Shown here piece by piece: positions 63,907-64,000 of a stretch of DNA of 64,000 nucleotides (positions are counted from its first letter, which is position 1; the number at the start of each line of letters is the position of its first letter). A program made the translations under genes and the position numbers. The notes beneath the pieces are model-generated. The model was not told the DNA's origin and ran no database searches. It was given only the letters and a program-made list of their open reading frames with translations. The DNA is from Bacteroidales bacterium (GTDB lineage Bacteria > Bacteroidota > Bacteroidia > Bacteroidales > ML635J-15), in contig JAFZRE010000012.1 of the NCBI GenBank assembly GCA_017620015.1, positions 1 through 64,000 on the forward strand. The letters run 5' to 3'.

Positions 63907-63914
63907 CAAAAATA
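63907..63914 (-). promoter_or_regulatory. -7 box of the C10 gene
   Basis: Minus-strand TATTTTTG, an exact TAnnTTTG match, placing the transcript start about 75 bases before the ATG, just upstream of the structured leader. From here to the end of the window the sequence is AT-rich with no gene. Confidence 0.65.
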
Positions 63915-64000
63915 AGAATTATTTACGATTTATGAAGTACAAATTACAATTTTTCAGAAACATGCAGATTCAACAAGCAAGTGCAAAATTAAATAATAAG

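Noticed and set aside
1..64000. Insertion sequences, integrases or prophage
   Set aside because: No transposase, integrase or phage structural motif was found in any frame; mobility is inferred only from direct repeats and base composition.

Overview
The window is chromosomal DNA from a member of the phylum Bacteroidota, most likely an uncultured or little-studied Bacteroidales. The evidence is consistent throughout. Many genes are preceded by the Bacteroidota -7 promoter box TAnnTTTG. Four (probably five) secreted giants end in type IX secretion (T9SS) sorting domains of the YPNP...GxYxVRV type. BACON and SprB repeats occur, and the PorG-like/uppS/bamA/skp/skp/murI order is the one known from Porphyromonas. 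No ribosomal RNA, CRISPR array, transposase or integrase was seen.

Layout. 1-5.3 kb: the edge of an accessory stretch (RhuM-like gene, partial), a SAM hydrolase, phoH, a MntA/HepT toxin-antitoxin pair inserted at the 3' end of phoH, an exported repeat protein and queG. 5.3-15.7 kb: the conserved envelope block (CBS-ACT protein, small Omp85, nadK, two PorG-like barrels, uppS, bamA, two skp/ompH genes, murI). 15.9-26.2 kb: a 2804-residue M43 metalloprotease with a T9SS signal and a second T9SS cargo. 26.4-29.1 kb: a polyprenol-phosphate glycosyltransferase and the DUF177-rpmF-plsX operon. 29.3-34.3 kb: a SprB-repeat T9SS protein where fabH would usually follow, then truA. 34.4-36.9 kb: flippase, riboflavin synthase and deoxynucleoside kinase. 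37-47.6 kb: an island of exported cysteine-peptidase-fold proteins (papain-like C1, Sel1-caspase C14, TPR-CHAT) with a full and a truncated copy of a small propeller-like protein. 47.7-53.4 kb: glycan genes (GT2, flippase) split by an AT-rich three-gene insert (AAA/OLD-like ATPase, TOPRIM-like protein, HARE-HTH plus PD-(D/E)XK-like protein) that looks like an anti-phage or anti-plasmid system. 53.5-54.2 kb: an 8-cysteine ferredoxin, an 8-cysteine CWC protein and tRNA-Cys. 54.2-63.8 kb: two secreted proteases, S8 subtilase and C10 streptopain-like, each with BACON domains and nearly the same C-terminal sorting domain.

How the parts fit: BamA, Skp and PorG-like proteins build the outer membrane and the T9SS. 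The cargo proteins (M43, S8, C10, SprB and a beta-rich protein) are what that system would export to the cell surface. The two proteases at 54-64 kb share a conserved 5' leader of equal length that can be drawn as an H-type pseudoknot; this is the least explained regulatory signal here. The best candidates for undescribed biology are that leader, the three-gene ATPase/TOPRIM-like/HARE-nuclease cassette, and the exported caspase/papain/CHAT island.

All coordinates and motif positions were read by eye. Family names come from recognised motifs, not from a search.
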